The translations under genes were made by a program, and so were the position numbers. From Gillisella vitis (GTDB taxonomy: Bacteria > Pseudomonadota > Alphaproteobacteria > Rhizobiales > Rhizobiaceae): a stretch of DNA of 64,000 nucleotides. The stretch covers positions 248,001-312,000 of the forward strand of contig WPHV01000003.1 of NCBI GenBank assembly GCA_009744235.1, written 5' to 3'. This document shows positions 39,162 through 49,922 of the stretch, in pieces; the stretch's first letter is position 1; the number at the start of each line of letters is the position of its first letter. Below the pieces are notes generated by a model. It saw nothing but the letters and a program-made list of their open reading frames with translations, was not told the origin of the DNA and did not search any database.

Positions 39162-39742
39162 TCCGTGTCTCCCATCCAGCTCACCACGTCATCTATGCTC
39201 GGGCGCGGGCGCTCGACAATCGGAAATGTCGTAGACCCCATGTGAATAAAGCCAGCTACCTTCTCGCCCGGCTTGATGCCCAGCAAGGGAAACGCCTTTT
39301 CATCGAAGGCAAACCATTCGGAAAGCCAATTGGCTACATAGCCATGGGCGTTGGCCGCCATCAACAGATTGAGGCAAACCGCACCCGCCGACATGACCTG
39401 TTCCCATTCCGGCACCTTGGGATGCGGTCCCGCCGTGCTGATCACGCCGATCACCACAGGGGCGCGGGTGAAGCGAGCGCGCTCGACCTTGATCATCTCC
39501 TCATCCAGCTCCGGCTTTTTCTCCAATGCCATGGCCAGCAGCGCCTCGCCGATTTCAACCCGCTTGTCGCCGCGATAGACGATGAAGCGCCAGGGGGCGA
39601 TCTTGCCGTGGTCGGGCACGCGCACCGAAAGCTTTAGGATAGATTCAAGTTCTAGTCTGGAGGGACCGGGCTCGCACATCTGAAAAGCCGGAACGGAACG
39701 ACGGGTGGCCAAATAATCGAGAAGGGTGATATGTTCGTACAT
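39158..39742 (-). CDS. Nitroreductase family protein (YdjA-like)
   Basis: 194 residues. TRRSVPAFQ near the start and [17 protein letters not shown] are the FMN-binding blocks of the nitroreductase fold; [22 protein letters not shown] follows. These FMN dimers use NAD(P)H to reduce nitro, enone or quinone groups. The natural substrate is unknown. It is the first gene of the pair. Confidence 0.87.
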   Translation of the reverse strand: MYEHITLLDYLATRRSVPAFQMCEPGPSRLELESILKLSVRVPDHGKIAPWRFIVYRGDKRVEIGEALLAMALEKKPELDEEMIKVERARFTRAPVVIGVISTAGPHPKVPEWEQVMSAGAVCLNLLMAANAHGYVANWLSEWFAFDEKAFPLLGIKPGEKVAGFIHMGSTTFPIVERPRPSIDDVVSWMGDTD

Positions 39743-39964
39743 GTTAACGTCTTTTCCTTGAAGATCGGCGGAGCCTTGAAGAAAGTCAGATCAGAGGTCG
39801 TGAAAGCCCGCCCTGCGAAAGCGTCGGAATTCAGAGCCCGAATACTAAAAAACTGGAGTAGAAAATTCAGGAAATTGCAAGCCTTGAATTTGCCTTGGCG
39901 CTCGGATTGTAGTACCAGCCGATCAACACGCCAATCATCGCGGTTGAATCGGTCGGGCATTCAT

Positions 39965-40951
39965 ATGATATCTTTTTCCTGCCGTCTTCCCCTGATCCTC
40001 GCGGCCTCGCTGCTGGTGGCAAGCGCCGGACCCGGCATGGCCGAGGATGCATTCAAATCGTTCAAGCAATTGGACAGCACGGTGAAAATGCCGAAGCTGA
40101 GTGCGTTTTCCACGCCGATTGCCCCTGCCCCTCAGTCCCATTCCAAGCTTATCCGGTTTGAAGCAAAGCTCGACAATGACGGCCAGCCCTTGCAGCAAGG
40201 CCTGGAATGGCGGGTGTATAGCCCGATTGCCGGCAGCGACGGCAAATTGCCAATGGTCGCCAGCAGCCAGGGCGGCTCGGCGGAACTGCAATTGGCGCCT
40301 GGGGATTATTTCGTCAATGTGTCCTTTGGTCGGGCGGGCGTTACCCGCAAGCTCGATGTGCCTACCGACGGCGAAGTGCAAAAGCAGGTCATGGTGCTGG
40401 ATGCTGGCGGCATGGTCTTGAATGCCGTTTCCGGCCCAGACACCCGGATCAAGCCCACCAAACTGAAATTCAAAATCTACGCAGGCGATGGTCCCGAGGA
40501 CAATGATCGCGGCCTGATCATGGACAATATCGAGCCCAACACACTCGTCAGCCTCAATTCCGGCACCTATCACGTCGTCTCGCAATATGGCGAAGTCAAT
40601 GCGCTGGTGCGCGCCGATATCAAGGTCGAAGCCGGAAAGATCACCGAGGCGACGCTCCAGCACCGCGCAGCCCAGATGAATTTCAAGCTGGTCTCGGAAC
40701 CGGGTGGCGAAGCGATTGCCGATACCGCCTGGTCGATCCTGACCTCCTCCGGCGATGCCGTGGCGGAAAGCGTCAGCGCCTATCCGGTTCTGGTTCTGTC
40801 TGAGGGCAATTATACTGCTATTGCCCGCAACAAGGACCGGATCTACCAGAAGGAATTTCAGGTCAAAGCCGGGGTAAACGCCGATGTCGAATTGCTGCTG
40901 AAAGACAGCCAGCAGAATGTTCAGCAGCAGGCCGGATACGACACCAACTGA
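39965..40951 (+). CDS. Exported protein with Ig-like repeats, unknown function
   Basis: 328 residues from the ATG at 39965. Residues 1-25 are a signal peptide (LILAASLLVASAGPGMAE). The rest is beta-rich. Three or four segments share the pattern 'L.PGDYFVNVSFG', 'LNSGTYHVVSQYG', 'LSEGNYTAIARNK', which suggests repeated carboxypeptidase-regulatory-like or Ig-like domains of about 90 residues. It is probably periplasmic. The C terminus is Gln-rich. No enzyme motif is seen. Confidence 0.6.
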   Translation: MISFSCRLPLILAASLLVASAGPGMAEDAFKSFKQLDSTVKMPKLSAFSTPIAPAPQSHSKLIRFEAKLDNDGQPLQQGLEWRVYSPIAGSDGKLPMVASSQGGSAELQLAPGDYFVNVSFGRAGVTRKLDVPTDGEVQKQVMVLDAGGMVLNAVSGPDTRIKPTKLKFKIYAGDGPEDNDRGLIMDNIEPNTLVSLNSGTYHVVSQYGEVNALVRADIKVEAGKITEATLQHRAAQMNFKLVSEPGGEAIADTAWSILTSSGDAVAESVSAYPVLVLSEGNYTAIARNKDRIYQKEFQVKAGVNADVELLLKDSQQNVQQQAGYDTN

Positions 40952-40957
40952 GTGTCC

Positions 40958-41815
40958 TCACTCGGCCTCGACAAAATCCAAGCCGATATCCAGCACCGGC
41001 GCGCTATGGGTGATCCAGCCGACCGACAAGAGATCGACGCCGCTTTGCGCCACCGCCCTTGCCGTTTGCGGGGTGATGCCGCCGGATGCCTCGGTAATCG
41101 CCCGGCCTGCGACGATTTCCACTGCCTGGCCCAATTGCTCCGGCGTCATATTATCAAGTAGCACGGCATCGACGCCGATTTCCATCGCATCATACAATTG
41201 CGCCAGCGTATCGACTTCCACCTCGATCTTGACCATATGCCCGACGCCCTCCCGCGCCCGCCGGATGGCTTGGGTGACGCTGCCGGCAATGGCGATGTGA
41301 TTGTCCTTGATCAGCACCGCATCGTAGAGCGCAAAGCGATGGTTCATGCCGCCACCCATCCGCACCGCATATTTCTCCAGAGCCCGCAGGCCCGGCGTGG
41401 TTTTGCGGGTACAGGCGACAGCCGCTTTGGTGCCGGAAACAGCAGTGACAATCTGGCTTGTCACCGTGGCAATGCCGGAGAGATGACCGAGGAAATTCAG
41501 GGCCACCCGCTCGCCGGTCAAAAGGCTGCGGGAGGAGCCGGAAATTGTTGCCAGAATATCGCCCGCCTTGACCGCCGTACCGTCGCTGACATGGCAGGTC
41601 ATGACAAGACCGGGATCGACCAGTTCGAAGGCGATGGCACTGGCATCGAGCCCGGCAATCACTCCGTCCCGGCGGCTGGCGATCTGCACCGTCGAACGGT
41701 GGTCCGCCGGGATGACCGCCATGGAGGTAATATCACCGGCCAGTCCCAGATCCTCCGAGAGGGCATTGCGCACCAGCGGCTCAACGATGACGCGCGGCAG
41801 GGAATGAGAAAACAT
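40958..41815 (-). CDS. nadC: Nicotinate-nucleotide pyrophosphorylase (carboxylating)
   Basis: About 285 residues. NadC (quinolinate phosphoribosyltransferase) makes nicotinate mononucleotide. EDLGLAGDITS, ACTRKTTPGLRALEKYAV and LIKDNHIA are signatures. The ATG at 41815 begins one base after the nadB stop. It is last in nadA-nadB-nadC. Confidence 0.96.
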   Translation of the reverse strand: MFSHSLPRVIVEPLVRNALSEDLGLAGDITSMAVIPADHRSTVQIASRRDGVIAGLDASAIAFELVDPGLVMTCHVSDGTAVKAGDILATISGSSRSLLTGERVALNFLGHLSGIATVTSQIVTAVSGTKAAVACTRKTTPGLRALEKYAVRMGGGMNHRFALYDAVLIKDNHIAIAGSVTQAIRRAREGVGHMVKIEVEVDTLAQLYDAMEIGVDAVLLDNMTPEQLGQAVEIVAGRAITEASGGITPQTARAVAQSGVDLLSVGWITHSAPVLDIGLDFVEAE

Positions 41816-41816
41816 G

Positions 41817-43364
41817 TCAGGCGCTCCGGGCATAGGGCTGCAAGGCAGGGGAAACGGTGTCGTTTGCAAGGGAAAGGGCGTCATCTAGCGTCATCCGCTG
41901 GCGCAAAGGGTCTGGACAGGATTGGGGGAAATCGGTCCTGGCATGAGCGCCCGCGCAATGGCACCGCGCATGGGCAAACACGGCGACCAGCAGCGCCACC
42001 ACAGCCGGATCGCTGGCTGGACCGCCTGCTTCAACGAGTGGCAGAAGATCCGCTATTGCCGCCTGCAAGCCGCGCTCATCGCGCAAGACGCCAAGCCGGG
42101 CCGAGACGATTGCCCGGACCGGTGTGATATCATCGGCAGGCGGCAAGGTTTGCGGACCGGAAGGTGCAGCATGACGGTGTGCCACGCCCGCGACATCCTC
42201 TGCGACCCGCATACCCATCACCGCCGTTTCCAGCAGCGAATTGCTGGCCAGACGGTTCGCGCCATGCAGACCGGTGCAGGCCGCCTCGCCTGCCGCCCAG
42301 AGACCGGCAACAGAGGTTCTACCAAAACAATCGGTCTCCACACCGCCCATATGATAATGCGCGGCGGGGCGCACCGGTATTGGTTGCGATGACGGATCGA
42401 TGCCAGCCGCCCGGCAAAGCGCGTCGATGGCCGGAAACCGGTGGGGAAAATCGGTGCCAAGTGCCTTTCGGGCATCGAGGGCAACCGTGCCCCCCCTGGC
42501 CCGCTCTGCGCTGATCGCCCGCGCCACCACGTCACGAGGTGCAAGTTCGGCCCCAGGGGTAGAGGCCATGAACCGTTCGCCGCGCTCATTGACCAGCACA
42601 GCGCCTTCGCCGCGCACGGCTTCGCTGACCAGCGGCTGCGGATAAAGGGGAACATCCAGCGCTGTCGGGTGAAATTGCACGAATTCCATATCCGACAGAA
42701 CCGCACCGGCACGGGCGGCGAGCATGATGCCCTGCCCGTAATTGCCGGAGGGATTGGTCGTGGCATCGTAGAGACCGCCAAGGCCGCCAGTGGCCAGCAC
42801 CACCCGAGAAGCGGCAATCTGCACCGGTCCAGTGGCCGAGGCGCAGAGCAATCCGTTGATCCCGCCTGCATCGACAAGCAGGCGGCGCACCTGAAGTCCG
42901 CTCATCACCGAAATCGATGGCGTGGCCAACACCGCAGCCACAAGACTCTTCATGATTTCCGCGCCGGACCCGTCTCCCCCGGCATGGACGATGCGACGAC
43001 GGCCATGGGCGGCTTCCAAACCAAGCGCCAACTCCCCATCGGCATTCCGGTCAAAGCGGACGCCGAACCGTTCCAGCATAGCAATCGCCGCAGGGGCAGC
43101 CGATGTGATCATCTCAACGATATCAGGATCGCAAAGCCCATCGCCTGCCGCAAGCGTATCCGCCGCATGCAGCGCCGCGCTGTCATCACCCCCCATGCTG
43201 GCGGCAATGCCGCCTTGCGCCCAGGCGCTGGAGGTTTCCGCACCCAGAGCGGCGCGGGTGACGATGGTGACAGGATGCGGCGCAAGGCAGAGCGCTGTTA
43301 CCAGCCCGGCCAATCCGCTGCCGATCACGACGATCCGATCTTCTGTAGTATCCAGCGTGCTCAT
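41817..43364 (-). CDS. nadB: L-aspartate oxidase
   Basis: 515 residues. NadB oxidises aspartate to iminoaspartate with FAD. The FAD motif is [14 protein letters not shown] at the N terminus; [12 protein letters not shown] and [12 protein letters not shown] follow. The ATG at 43364 overlaps the nadA stop (ATGA). The frame is open for another 129 codons upstream, but that part lies inside nadA in another frame. Confidence 0.95.
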   Translation of the reverse strand: MSTLDTTEDRIVVIGSGLAGLVTALCLAPHPVTIVTRAALGAETSSAWAQGGIAASMGGDDSAALHAADTLAAGDGLCDPDIVEMITSAAPAAIAMLERFGVRFDRNADGELALGLEAAHGRRRIVHAGGDGSGAEIMKSLVAAVLATPSISVMSGLQVRRLLVDAGGINGLLCASATGPVQIAASRVVLATGGLGGLYDATTNPSGNYGQGIMLAARAGAVLSDMEFVQFHPTALDVPLYPQPLVSEAVRGEGAVLVNERGERFMASTPGAELAPRDVVARAISAERARGGTVALDARKALGTDFPHRFPAIDALCRAAGIDPSSQPIPVRPAAHYHMGGVETDCFGRTSVAGLWAAGEAACTGLHGANRLASNSLLETAVMGMRVAEDVAGVAHRHAAPSGPQTLPPADDITPVRAIVSARLGVLRDERGLQAAIADLLPLVEAGGPASDPAVVALLVAVFAHARCHCAGAHARTDFPQSCPDPLRQRMTLDDALSLANDTVSPALQPYARSA

Positions 43365-44332
43365 ACCGCCAGCATCCTTTCCACCGCCCGGCGCGCCGCA
43401 TCGGCAATGGCGGGGTCGACGGTCACTTCCTGTCGATTTTCCTCCAGTGCCTGACGGATATTGGCAAGCGTGATCCGCTTCATATGCGGGCAGAGATTGC
43501 AGGGCCGCACGAAATCCACATCGGGATGATGGACGGCGACATTGTCGCTCATCGAGCATTCCGTCAGCAGCACCACACGGGCCGGTTTGTGATTGGCGAC
43601 ATAGTCCGACATCACCGCCGTCGATCCGGCGAAATCCGCCGCCGCAACCACATCCGGCGGACATTCGGGATGGGCGAGCACGACGACACCGGGATTGGCC
43701 TCGCGCAACTCGGCAATATCGCCTGCGGTGAACAGTTCGTGGACTTCGCAATGGCCATGCCAGGCGATGATTTCGACATTGGTTTCGCGCGCCACGTTAC
43801 GAGCCAGATATTCGTCCGGGATCATCAGCACTTTCGGCACGCCGAGGCTTTCGACCACCGCCTTGGCATTGCCGGAGGTGCAGCAGATATCGGAGGCCGC
43901 CTTCACCGCCGCAGATGTATTGACATAGGTGATCACAGGCACGCCGGGATGGGCGGCACGCAACAGGGCAATATCCTCAGGCGTGATCGAATCAGCCAGC
44001 GAACAGCCCGCTGCCATATCCGGAATCAACACGGTTTTTGTCGGGTTGAGAAGCTTGGCGGTCTCGGCCATGAAATGCACGCCCGCCAGCACGATAACAT
44101 CCGCATCAACCTCCATGGCCTTGCGAGCCAGGGCCAGACTATCGCCAACAATGTCGGCAACGCCATGGAAAATCTCCGGCGTCTGATAGTTGTGAGCAAG
44201 GATAACGGCATTGCGGCGCTTCTTCAGCTCCAGGATCGCTGCGATGTCATCTTCGAAAGACATCCACTCGGCTCTCGGGATAACCCGGGAGACCCGGTCA
44301 TAGAGCGTTGACAGTGAAGGGGCGGTATTCAT
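43361..44332 (-). CDS. nadA: Quinolinate synthase A
   Basis: 323 residues. NadA condenses iminoaspartate with dihydroxyacetone phosphate. It has a 4Fe-4S cluster; candidate Cys are in the GCSLAD, CTSGNA and PCNLCPHMK segments. The start [10 protein letters not shown] is preceded by a 170-bp leader containing a palindrome (44348-44362). Confidence 0.96.
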   Translation of the reverse strand: MNTAPSLSTLYDRVSRVIPRAEWMSFEDDIAAILELKKRRNAVILAHNYQTPEIFHGVADIVGDSLALARKAMEVDADVIVLAGVHFMAETAKLLNPTKTVLIPDMAAGCSLADSITPEDIALLRAAHPGVPVITYVNTSAAVKAASDICCTSGNAKAVVESLGVPKVLMIPDEYLARNVARETNVEIIAWHGHCEVHELFTAGDIAELREANPGVVVLAHPECPPDVVAAADFAGSTAVMSDYVANHKPARVVLLTECSMSDNVAVHHPDVDFVRPCNLCPHMKRITLANIRQALEENRQEVTVDPAIADAARRAVERMLAV

Positions 44333-44347
44333 CGGCTTTCCCTTTTC

Positions 44348-44362
44348 TACTCATTTTGAGTA
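44348..44362. promoter_or_regulatory. Candidate NadQ operator upstream of nadA
   Basis: TACTCA-TTT-TGAGTA is a perfect 6-bp inverted repeat, 16 bp upstream of the nadA start, in the nadQ-nadA gap. NadQ is the predicted repressor of nadABC in rhizobia; a site here is expected. The assignment to NadQ is inference. Confidence 0.5.
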
Positions 44363-44501
44363 TATCCTCAATCCAAGAGTTATTCTCGATAGGAGTTTAT
44401 GTCAATCGCGCGACAATTGTTTTTATGAAAACGACAAAACTACCCCTGATGCACATCCACACGGAAGATTGAATCTCATTAAATCTTTTAATATCAGTGG
44501 T

Positions 44502-45398
44502 TTATGACCTAGATAGCGGCAGTTTCGAGCCGGACAAGGCGCGGGCTTCCAACACAGCGTGACGATAGCGGAAAAGTTTTGCCGGGCGTCCACCCGTCTC
44601 GCTTGCCATGTCGCCGGTCTCCTCGATCAGCTCTTGCTGATCGATCTGACGGCGGAAATTCGGCTTGTGAAGCGTGAGGCCAGCCAACGCCTCGACACAG
44701 CGTTGCAGTTGGGAAAGCGTAAAGCTTTCCGGCATCAACTCGAACACGACAGGGCGATATTTGATCTTGGCGCGCAGGCGCGCAATGCCGGTCGCCAGAA
44801 TGCGGCGATGATCGCCAACCATCACACGGCCCGAGACTTCCACAGCACCGGCCTCCTGCACCAGACCGGCCTCATACATCAGCTCATAGCGCTGCAAGAC
44901 CAGATCCTCGTTCCAATCCATGCCGTTCAGCCCGAACGAAAAATCGAGCCTGCGCTGGCGATGCTCACGCCGACTGGTATCGGCCACCGCCCACGCCTGA
45001 AGAGCATCGACAATGCGGGCCAAACTCTCCGGTGGGCCGCTGCGGCGGTCTTCCCAGGGGAAATATTCGTACCACCCATGCCAGCCGGGCCGTCCGGCAC
45101 CAGGTGCTGCCTGCTCGCGGACCAGCCCCAGATAGCTGATCGAAATCGTCCGCCCACCGCCTATATCCGTGTCACGATCACGGTCAGCAAAGGTGTAGAG
45201 CTGTTCCAGATAGCCGACCGGATGCCCGGTCTGATCCTCGATCCATTCCCGCAAGCCACCTTGCAGGCTGCGATGGCCAAGCTCGAACGGACCGGACGGC
45301 AGGGCATCGCCACCGCGCACCGTCATGACCCGAGGTTCGTCCCCGGTCACAGCCGTCAAGACGGCAAGCAGTTCGGCATGGGCGATGGCATTGAGCAA
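44502..45398 (-). CDS. nadQ: NadQ-type Nudix-related transcriptional regulator
   Basis: 298 residues. The N-terminal part resembles a Nudix fold (about 1-160) but lacks the catalytic Nudix box. The C-terminal part (about 200-298) is a winged-helix-like DNA-binding domain (TLSQLQRCVEALAG, NFRRQIDQQELIEETG). This matches NadQ, a predicted NAD-pathway repressor of alphaproteobacteria, and the gene lies just upstream of nadABC on the same strand. The start is a TTG at 45398 with AGGACC upstream. Confidence 0.82.
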   Translation of the reverse strand: MLNAIAHAELLAVLTAVTGDEPRVMTVRGGDALPSGPFELGHRSLQGGLREWIEDQTGHPVGYLEQLYTFADRDRDTDIGGGRTISISYLGLVREQAAPGAGRPGWHGWYEYFPWEDRRSGPPESLARIVDALQAWAVADTSRREHRQRRLDFSFGLNGMDWNEDLVLQRYELMYEAGLVQEAGAVEVSGRVMVGDHRRILATGIARLRAKIKYRPVVFELMPESFTLSQLQRCVEALAGLTLHKPNFRRQIDQQELIEETGDMASETGGRPAKLFRYRHAVLEARALSGSKLPLSRS

Positions 45399-45676
45399 GG
45401 TGATGGTCCTGCGTGGAATTAATGACGGTGACGCTGTCGTAAGAAAGGCTTATAGAAAATTCTCTTTCTTTTCAATTGATTGACGTTTGAATATCAAATT
45501 CTTGACCCAGCAGTTGGTTTTGTCTCGGAAAATCGGCAAGCAACAAACTCATGATCAGACTATCTAAAAGCGTTTTTTTGAGAGTCAAAGCTCGGCATTT
45601 TTCCCATCTATTATCCGAGAACAAAATACCAGATCCTTATTGATGTAATTCCACAGTACAAATATTGGATTATTAT

Positions 45677-46213
45677 ATGATAGAGAAATTTATATTTTTA
45701 ACTTTTGTAGTGGCATCGGTTTTAATCGCATCAGGTCCAAGTCGGGCTGAAAACTGCCCAGCCGCTATCAGTGAAACCGATGTCCTACAGGCAGAGGAGA
45801 GATGGGGCAAAGGATTGGTCGAAATTGGCGCCGCTGAAGACGCAAGAACGACGGCACAACAATTCATAGCCGACACCTATGGCTATCAGGAAGGAACCGT
45901 CCTGTTCAAGCCGACCAAGGCTTCCGTGGTTGAGTTTCGCGATACGCCGGAAGACGCGCTATCTTATTTCGTCACCGGAAGGCTGGCGGAAGACCACGGA
46001 TTTGCGCTGACGCCCTATACGAATGTGCGGTTTGAAAACCACGCCATCATCTACGACTGCAAAACAGCAATCTCCATGGGCAATTACTACTTTACCGCCA
46101 AGGACGGCTCAGTGACCAAAGCCGATTACACAATGGGCTTTATCAAAACTGCAGATGGCCATCTGAAAATCAATATCCAGCATTCATCTTTGCCATATAC
46201 GCCCAGTCATTGA
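45677..46213 (+). CDS. Exported NTF2-like fold protein
   Basis: 178 residues from the ATG at 45677; an in-frame TTG lies at 45665. Signal peptide about 1-24. Blocks TYGYQEGTVLFKPTKA, ALSYFVTG and MGNYYFTAKDGS are shared by a family often mislabelled phosphoribosyl-AMP cyclohydrolase; it is really an SnoaL/NTF2-like cone fold of unknown role, probably periplasmic. The real hisI is elsewhere in this window. The upstream 280 bp is AT-rich with no other gene. Confidence 0.65.
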   Translation: MIEKFIFLTFVVASVLIASGPSRAENCPAAISETDVLQAEERWGKGLVEIGAAEDARTTAQQFIADTYGYQEGTVLFKPTKASVVEFRDTPEDALSYFVTGRLAEDHGFALTPYTNVRFENHAIIYDCKTAISMGNYYFTAKDGSVTKADYTMGFIKTADGHLKINIQHSSLPYTPSH

Positions 46214-46223
46214 CGGGATTACC

Positions 46224-46246
46224 AAGGGGCGGAAACACCCGCCCCT
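46224..46246. terminator. Hairpin between convergent genes
   Basis: AAGGGGCGG and CCGCCCCTT pair around a short ACACC-type loop, between the NTF2-like gene and thrS. T runs are weak on both sides, so it may be bidirectional and inefficient. Confidence 0.55.
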
Positions 46247-46261
46247 TGCTTTGGAAAACCC

Positions 46262-48262
46262 TTAAGCCAGCTTCCTGGCTGCCCGCTTGCGCTTTACATC
46301 CGGCGGCGTCGCCTCATCGACCAGGCTGGCGATGGCATCATCCAGCGTCATCGACACCTGATCCTGGCTGCCGAGCCGGCGGATATTGACCGTGCGCTCT
46401 TCCGCCTCGCGCTTACCGCAGACGATGATGACCGGCACTTTGCCGACCGAGTGCTCACGAACCTTGTAGTTAATCTTCTCGTTGCGGAAATCGGTTTCCA
46501 CTTCGAGACCGGCATCGCGCAGCTGTTCAGCCACGTCGCGGCCATAGTCGTCAGCCTCGGAGGTAATGGTCGCCACTACCACCTGCAAGGGCGCAAACCA
46601 CAGCGGCATGTGACCGGCAAAATTCTCGATCAGAATGCCAAGAAACCGCTCCATCGAGCCGCAAATGGCGCGATGGATCATCACCGGCTGGGTCTTTTCC
46701 GAATGCTGGTCGATATAGAAGGCACCGAAGCGTTCCGGCAGATTGAAGTCCACCTGCGTCGTTCCGCATTGCCATTCGCGGCCAATCGCGTCCTTCAGCG
46801 TATATTCGAATTTCGGACCATAGAACGCGCCCTCGCCCGGCAAAATGCCGGTCTTGATGCGCCCACCGGACTGCTCTTCGATGGCCTTCAACACTTCGGT
46901 CATCACGCTTTCGGCGCGATCCCAAAGCTCGTCGGAGCCAACGCGCTTTTCCGGGCGGGTCGAGAGCTTGACCACCACTTCCTTGAAGCCGAAATCCTCA
47001 TAGACCGACAGGATCAGATCGTTGATCCGCAGGCATTCCGCCGCCATCTGCTCTTCCGTGCAGAACACATGCGCGTCATCCTGCGTGAAGCCACGCACAC
47101 GCATCAACCCATGCAATGCGCCCGATGCTTCATAGCGATGCACGAGACCGAATTCCGCAAGACGGACCGGGAGTTCACGGTAGGACTTCAATCCATGCTT
47201 GAAAATCTGCACATGACCGGGGCAGTTCATGGGCTTCAACGCAAACACGCGCTGGTCGGCCTCCGGGTCGTTCGGATTGGTAAAGGCATGGGCGGATTTC
47301 ACCGCAAACATGTTTTCCTGATACCAGCCCCAGTGACCGGAGGTTTCCCAGAGCGATTTATCCAGCACTTGCGGCGCGTTGACTTCCTGATAGGTATTGG
47401 CCAACCGGCGGCGCATATAGGCGGTCAGCGACTGGAACATTTTCCAGCCCTTGCCATGCCAGAACACCACGCCCGGGCCTTCTTCCTGGAAATGGAACAG
47501 ATCCATTTCGCGGCCTAGCTTGCGGTGATCGCGCTTTTCGGCTTCGGCCAGGATATGCAGATAATTGTCGAGCTGTTCCTGCTCGGCAAAGGCCGTCCCG
47601 TAGATGCGCGTCAGCATCGGATTGTTGCTGTCACCGCGCCAATAGGCACCGGCCACCTTCATCAGCTTGAAGGCCGTGCCGATCTGGCCGGTGGAGGCCA
47701 TATGCGGACCACGGCAAGGATCGAACCAGTCGCCCTGATAATAGATCTTGATGTCCTGATCTTCAGGAATGGCATCGATCAGCTCGACTTTGTAGGACTC
47801 ACCCTTGGCAGCAAACACTTCGCGCGCCTTTTCACGCGACCAGACTTCCTTGCGGAAGGGCTGATTGCGCTGGATGACTTCTTTCATCTTCTTTTCGATC
47901 TTCGGCAGATCATCCAGCGTGAAAGGCTCTTTTCGGGCAAAATCGTAATAGAAACCGTTTTCGATCACCGGCCCGATCGTCACCTGCGTATCGGGCCACA
48001 ATTCCTGCACCGCTTCGGCGAGAACATGGGCCGTATCGTGACGGATCAACTCCAGCGCCCGTGAATCGGTGCGGGTGACGATTTCGATCTTACCGTCAAT
48101 GACCGGGTCGGCGAGGTCGCGCACAACGCCATCGAGCGCAATGGCCACGGCCTTCTTGGCCAGCGACTTGGAAATCGACTCGGCAACATCACGACCGGTC
48201 GCGCCAGCCGCAAAGCTGCGCACGGAACCATCGGGAAATGTAAGGGAAACGGTGTCAGACAT
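46262..48262 (-). CDS. thrS: Threonine--tRNA ligase
   Basis: 666 residues. Order: TGS domain (about 1-60), editing domain with [11 protein letters not shown], class II catalytic core with [10 protein letters not shown] and [11 protein letters not shown], and anticodon-binding domain (from about 560). It charges tRNA-Thr with threonine and clears mischarged Ser. No T-box or leader peptide is seen upstream. A DUF2267 gene and yidD lie upstream on the same strand. Confidence 0.97.
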   Translation of the reverse strand: MSDTVSLTFPDGSVRSFAAGATGRDVAESISKSLAKKAVAIALDGVVRDLADPVIDGKIEIVTRTDSRALELIRHDTAHVLAEAVQELWPDTQVTIGPVIENGFYYDFARKEPFTLDDLPKIEKKMKEVIQRNQPFRKEVWSREKAREVFAAKGESYKVELIDAIPEDQDIKIYYQGDWFDPCRGPHMASTGQIGTAFKLMKVAGAYWRGDSNNPMLTRIYGTAFAEQEQLDNYLHILAEAEKRDHRKLGREMDLFHFQEEGPGVVFWHGKGWKMFQSLTAYMRRRLANTYQEVNAPQVLDKSLWETSGHWGWYQENMFAVKSAHAFTNPNDPEADQRVFALKPMNCPGHVQIFKHGLKSYRELPVRLAEFGLVHRYEASGALHGLMRVRGFTQDDAHVFCTEEQMAAECLRINDLILSVYEDFGFKEVVVKLSTRPEKRVGSDELWDRAESVMTEVLKAIEEQSGGRIKTGILPGEGAFYGPKFEYTLKDAIGREWQCGTTQVDFNLPERFGAFYIDQHSEKTQPVMIHRAICGSMERFLGILIENFAGHMPLWFAPLQVVVATITSEADDYGRDVAEQLRDAGLEVETDFRNEKINYKVREHSVGKVPVIIVCGKREAEERTVNIRRLGSQDQVSMTLDDAIASLVDEATPPDVKRKRAARKLA

Positions 48263-48375
48263 GTTTTAAAGGCTCCTATCCAGTCCCGCCAACCAATGCG
48301 GGTGGTAAAAAGTACCGGCACAAAACGGCCGGGATTGAAGCGGCTGAATACTGAAATTCGTCTTTTCAGTAAAGC

Positions 48376-48810
48376 TTATTCCGCATGGATATCGAAGCGC
48401 CAAAACCTGAGCGCCTCAGGGGAAACGCTTTGCAGAAAAGCCTTAAGGCCAGCTTCATCCACGTGACGGCGCAAAACCGTGACTACGTCCTTGATCGCAT
48501 CAGGCGTCGAGAGATTGTGATTGTGGCGAAGCGCCATGACTTCCGCCATCATCTCCTGGGGCGAGTTGAAGGGCAAAACGGGTTGATGACAATCCCAATG
48601 GCTGACGAACAGCGCCCTTGCACCAACAGACAGTAGATCCGCAAAGGCCAGCCCTTGCGCCACAGTCAGACGACGGCGAAAGACAAGGAGTACGGCCTCC
48701 AATGTCGTATAGGCCCGGTGCGTCGTGCCCAGCATGGCTTGATCCCGCACCTCAACCAGAATGGCCTCGAAATCACGAGATGCCTGACGATATTCTTCCG
48801 GTACTGTCAT
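48376..48810 (-). CDS. DUF2267 domain-containing protein
   Basis: 144 residues, helical. Block TTHRAYTTLEAVLLVFRRRLTV and DLLSVGARALFVSHWD match DUF2267, a family of unknown role. The ATG at 48810 overlaps the yidD stop by four bases (ATGA). The frame is open further into yidD, but that part is a shadow. Confidence 0.75.
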   Translation of the reverse strand: MTVPEEYRQASRDFEAILVEVRDQAMLGTTHRAYTTLEAVLLVFRRRLTVAQGLAFADLLSVGARALFVSHWDCHQPVLPFNSPQEMMAEVMALRHNHNLSTPDAIKDVVTVLRRHVDEAGLKAFLQSVSPEALRFWRFDIHAE

Positions 48811-49193
48811 GAAACCTGCCGTAACCGCCGTTTGCGTCCAACCCGCCAAAGCGACCAGATCTGCCAGGGACGAAAGCGGCCACCAAGGGTGTGCGGAACA
48901 TCGTCCACGCCCCAGGTGCCACCCGGGCCACAGCGCCCGACCCGAAACAGGGTGAGCCAGCCGCCACTCCATAATCCATGGCGGGCGATGGCCTCATAGC
49001 CATATTCCGAACAAGTCGGGGAATGGCGGCAATGACTGCCAACCACGCTGGAGAGCGTCAGCTGGTAAAGCCGGATCAGCCCCATGCCCAACAGCCTGTC
49101 CGGTGTCTTGCGAAAGGGTCCCTGATAATTCCGGCCCCTGTAGCGCGGCATTTTGTCCTCATCGTCGTCGAGGTTTTCGCAGTGCTGGCACAT
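48807..49193 (-). CDS. yidD: Membrane protein insertion efficiency factor YidD
   Basis: 128 residues. YidD assists YidC-mediated membrane insertion. RLYQLTLSSVVGSHCRHSPTCSEYG is split here as LYQLTLSSVVGSHCR and HSPTCSEYGYEAI, with RCGPGG following, all family marks. A variant start at M15 (MPRYRGRN) is possible. It is usually beside rnpA; here it sits between an IscU-like gene and thrS instead. Confidence 0.92.
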   Translation of the reverse strand: MCQHCENLDDDEDKMPRYRGRNYQGPFRKTPDRLLGMGLIRLYQLTLSSVVGSHCRHSPTCSEYGYEAIARHGLWSGGWLTLFRVGRCGPGGTWGVDDVPHTLGGRFRPWQIWSLWRVGRKRRLRQVS

Positions 49194-49206
49194 CGGCGAG
49201 ATAATC

Positions 49207-49650
49207 CTAGCCAGCCAATGCCGATTGGCGGGCCTCGACCTGGTCGAGACAGTCGCAAAGCGCCTCCAGAATCAGCATAGTCGAGGCGTGACGGGCCTTG
49301 TAATCCTTGACGGGCATCAGGTAGCGCATGTCCTCAAACCGGCCTTGCGGCCCCTCGCCGCCTTCCTTCAACATATCAAGCATATCGGCCCGGGCCTTGC
49401 GAATCTCCGTAAAGCTGGCGCCCACCACATGGCGCGCCATGATCGATGCGGAGGCTTGTCCAAGTGCGCATGCGCGCAATTCCTGCGAAAAATCAGTGAC
49501 TTTATCGCGGTCGACGGTTACAAACGCTTTCAGACGTGAACCACACAAGCGGGAGTGCTTTTCAGCCACGGCATCGGCATTGCTCAATGCGCCGACGCGG
49601 ATGATATTGCCGGCAAATTCAAGAATCTTGCTATTGTAAATATCATCCAT
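49207..49650 (-). CDS. IscU/NifU-like Fe-S scaffold-family protein
   Basis: 147 residues from the ATG at 49650. The domain is NifU-N/IscU-like, with Cys in RLCGSR and RACALGQASAS, the two most typical sites. A third Cys pair (ALCDCLD) lies near the C terminus. Such proteins carry nascent Fe-S clusters. It is divergent from folE, an arrangement common in rhizobia. The SUF machinery is not in the window. Confidence 0.75.
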   Translation of the reverse strand: MDDIYNSKILEFAGNIIRVGALSNADAVAEKHSRLCGSRLKAFVTVDRDKVTDFSQELRACALGQASASIMARHVVGASFTEIRKARADMLDMLKEGGEGPQGRFEDMRYLMPVKDYKARHASTMLILEALCDCLDQVEARQSALAG

Positions 49651-49922
49651 CGCCAAACTTTGCTCCAAAAGCCTGTCCATACGCAAAACCCGACCTGTTG
49701 GATTATCCATTTTTGCGCAACACTGTGTCGCGTTTTGGCGTATGTCGTGACTGTGCGAGTTCTCTATATATCACATCGTATGTCGGTGTAGAAACATCAA
49801 GGCGAAAAGTTTGAAACACGCCCACGAGGATTGGACTTGCCATTATGGCTCGAATTACGCAATTAAAGCCTGGATCGTCGAAAAGGGCTTCTGCCAGTAT
49901 GAGTGACCGGGAGAGTAATGGC

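Noticed and set aside
45677..46213. A second phosphoribosyl-AMP cyclohydrolase
   Set aside because: The sequence lacks HisI metal motifs; the true hisI is at 50627-51085. The label is a common misannotation of this family.
46451..47518. A 355-codon plus-strand frame opposite thrS
   Set aside because: It overlaps the conserved thrS core completely and shows no recognisable domain.
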